This document shows positions 62,361 to 64,000 of a stretch of DNA of 64,000 nt, piece after piece; positions within the stretch are counted from its first letter, which is position 1; the number at the start of each line of letters is the position of its first letter. The stretch is from NCBI GenBank assembly GCA_022575985.1, contig JAKSXM010000137.1, positions 19,176,001-19,240,000 of the forward strand, written 5' to 3'. Below the pieces are notes generated by a model that was given only the letters and a program-made list of their open reading frames with translations, was not told the origin of the DNA and did not search any database. This DNA comes from Anagrus nilaparvatae. Lineage: Eukaryota; Arthropoda; Insecta; Hymenoptera; Mymaridae. The position numbers and the translations under genes are program-made.

Positions 62361-62397
62361 TATTTATAATACCAGGAGTGCGTTTCTCTTTCGAGAA
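62361..62397 (-). repeat. TTCTCG-hairpin/TATA motif copy
   Basis: On the minus strand, TTCTCGAAAGAGAA (62397-62384), a 15-nt spacer, then TATAAATA (62368-62361). It shares more of its spacer and flank with the 61863 copy than with the others. Confidence 0.65.
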
Positions 62398-63039
62398 TTT
62401 TACGGAACTGGTAAATATGTTCAATATGAATTTGATGTATTTTTTAGCAGGAACGTAGTCAAGGAGGGAGCTTGAAATGTTTTTTTTTCCAAAATGGGGG
62501 AAAATGCAGTTAAAAGGGGGAAATTTTACATTAGAGCACCCCCCCCTCCCGAAGCCCACTCCAAAAAAAACCTGGCTATGTGCCTATTTTTACCCAAACA
62601 TAAACATGCAATTTATTTTAAATTTAATAACCTAGATAAACATTCCCAAAACATTATTTCAAGTTCAAGAAAACCAACTTCTAAAATATTGAAAGTTTCA
62701 ATTTATAATTCGCCTGGATAAAAAAGTAAATATACGTTATTATGACCCTCATTGATACTTTAACTATATATATTATAGTTAATTAGCATTCACACACTCA
62801 ATAAATAGATCAAAATATAAGCCACATAAGAATAGTTAAGTACATGACATATGATTACATACATAGCACTTTGAAATTTGAAACCCATAAAATTACAAAA
62901 GGGCACAAAAAAGGTCTTTCACGTATTACACTACATATACCACATTAATTTGAAACTACCACTTTATTTATTTAGAAAATAACATATAATTACTTTTTTA
63001 AATAAAATTTTTTCATTTTTTCTACACCTAAATAATAAT

Positions 63040-63250
63040 TTTTTTTTGCCCTCCCGGGCGTAAAACTCGTGCGTAAAGAATTTTCTGAACTCGTTCTACG
63101 CCTAGGGGGGCAAAAAATAGTGTAAGCACCATGGGCGAAATACTTTAGACACGAGCGTGAACACAAATCACTCGTGCCCGGCTTCGCCGAGCACTCGTGC
63201 TAGTGCTCACGCTAGTGCCGAAACTTTTACGCCCTTGATACTTAATATAC
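63040..63250 (+). repeat. GGGCGTAAAA dispersed repeat, copy 3 (best preserved)
   Basis: The left end (CCCGGGCGTAAAACTCGTGC) and right end (CGAAACTTTTACGCCC) are inverted. The middle is GC-rich, with GCCCGGCTTCGCCGAGC and repeated CTCGTGC/GCTAGTGC words. The right flank CTTGATACTTAATATAC is shared with the copies at 15105 and 16476, so it belongs to the repeat. Confidence 0.6.
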
Positions 63251-64000
63251 TATTTTCTTCATTTTTTAAAAATATAATAACAATCATAATATGCGTTTAA
63301 TCTCGCGCTTCAGGGGTTGAAGGGTGAACTAATGACAGGTTATGAAATTTTTCGCTGGCACTCAGCCCGCCTAAACACGTGCCGCGTATCATCGCACCCG
63401 CTCACTTTTTAACATATATATTACATACTTTAATAAAAAAATTTTTAGGGAACTCAAAAGTGCTTATTATAACACCGGAATTTTAACTTATTATTAAATC
63501 ATGAGTAGCTTATACACGTAATATATTAATTTTTGTTTGATTTTTTTGAAATTCAATAAAAAGTAAAAAATTGTTTTTGAAAAGCGTAAAACTAATTATT
63601 TGTCATCAAAATTTTGATTTTATTATTTTAATTAGCTTTTAGTTAAATAGGCACTAAACTATTGTAAATGATCATTTCCTTGAAAAAACTATAGATGTAA
63701 TGAATTCACTGCGAAAATTTAATGATTTGATGAATAATACAATGAAAGGAATAAAACTTATCAATTAAAAGATCTCTTACAATTGATACAATAAGAATTA
63801 CTTTTTTTATCTAAAATTATAAAAAATTAAAAGGGGGGAATCTTAATAATGTCAAATCCGGAAACATTTTATTTTACGTACACATTGTTGATGTCTTTAT
63901 TTATGTTTTATTTTATAAAAATATCTCACATATCCGAAACATCACTTACATAAAAAGACAATGACACTATATAACGCTCTTCAATGCCGGAAATTTTTTC
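63251..64000. other. End of window, AT-rich
   Basis: Apart from a GC-richer patch at 63300-63405 (GCACTCAGCCCGCC, CACGTGCCGCGTATC), which may be repeat-derived, nothing is supported. Confidence 0.4.

Larger units (their letters stand above)
52654..64000 (+). other. Pax6 intron continuing past the window
   Basis: At least 11.3 kb with no following Pax6 exon: no VSSINRV-type reading frame was found. It contains T-rich tracts, a second member of the 37628-type repeat (55830-56150), three TTCTCG-hairpin copies, the GGGCGTAAAA repeat at 63040 and some GC-richer islands listed separately. The remainder is AT-rich and without recognisable genes. Confidence 0.7.

Noticed and set aside
52654..64000. 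Search for the next Pax6 exon (VSSINRV...)
   Set aside because: No matching frame behind an acceptor was found; the exon must lie past the window.

Overview
The window is AT-rich animal DNA (by eye about three quarters A+T or more) with one recognisable protein-coding gene, on the + strand: the 5' part of an insect eyeless-type Pax6. Three joined exon segments (31346-31358, 51964-52129, 52473-52653) give exactly 120 codons, from MAHKG into the RED half of the paired domain. The splice sites are canonical. Ile42/Gln44/Asn47 mark the Pax6 class, and Gly14 (VFVGGRPLP) marks the eyeless rather than the twin-of-eyeless type. The last exon stops at the known Pax6 boundary after NIPS. The rest of the paired domain, the homeodomain and the C-terminus lie beyond base 64000. 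A GC-richer block ending in a consensus donor at 23564 is the likely 5' UTR exon, and 22190-22930 is a likely promoter region.

Layout. 1-22000 is intergenic and dense in mobile-element remains: foldback and TA-flanked MITEs, some nested; a 467-bp tandem array (about 4480-5790); a Penelope-like element 3' fragment with a hammerhead-ribozyme-like fold on the minus strand (11170-11898); a complete small non-autonomous Helitron carrying a minisatellite (18116-18684); and a 142-bp tandem array (19410-19980). 22190-23564 is the presumed Pax6 promoter and first exon. 23565-51963 is intronic except for the 31.3 kb exon. It holds a decayed R1-like LINE (46087-47440, minus strand), a striking run of twelve TCACACA motifs (43765-44438) and more inverted-repeat elements. 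52654-64000 is an unfinished large intron with a few GC-richer islands that could be regulatory.

The organism is an arthropod, almost certainly an insect. The AT-richness, the Helitron end structure and the mix of elements suggest a hymenopteran, perhaps a parasitoid wasp, but that is inference.

The most novel signals are: (1) a dispersed motif, TTCTCG(C/A)AAGAGAA followed after exactly 15 nt in seven of eight copies by a TATAAATA-like box, in both orientations; (2) the hammerhead-like ribozyme behind the Penelope-like remnant; (3) the TCACACA cluster inside the 20.6 kb Pax6 intron; (4) the nested-element stratigraphy at 7314-8974.
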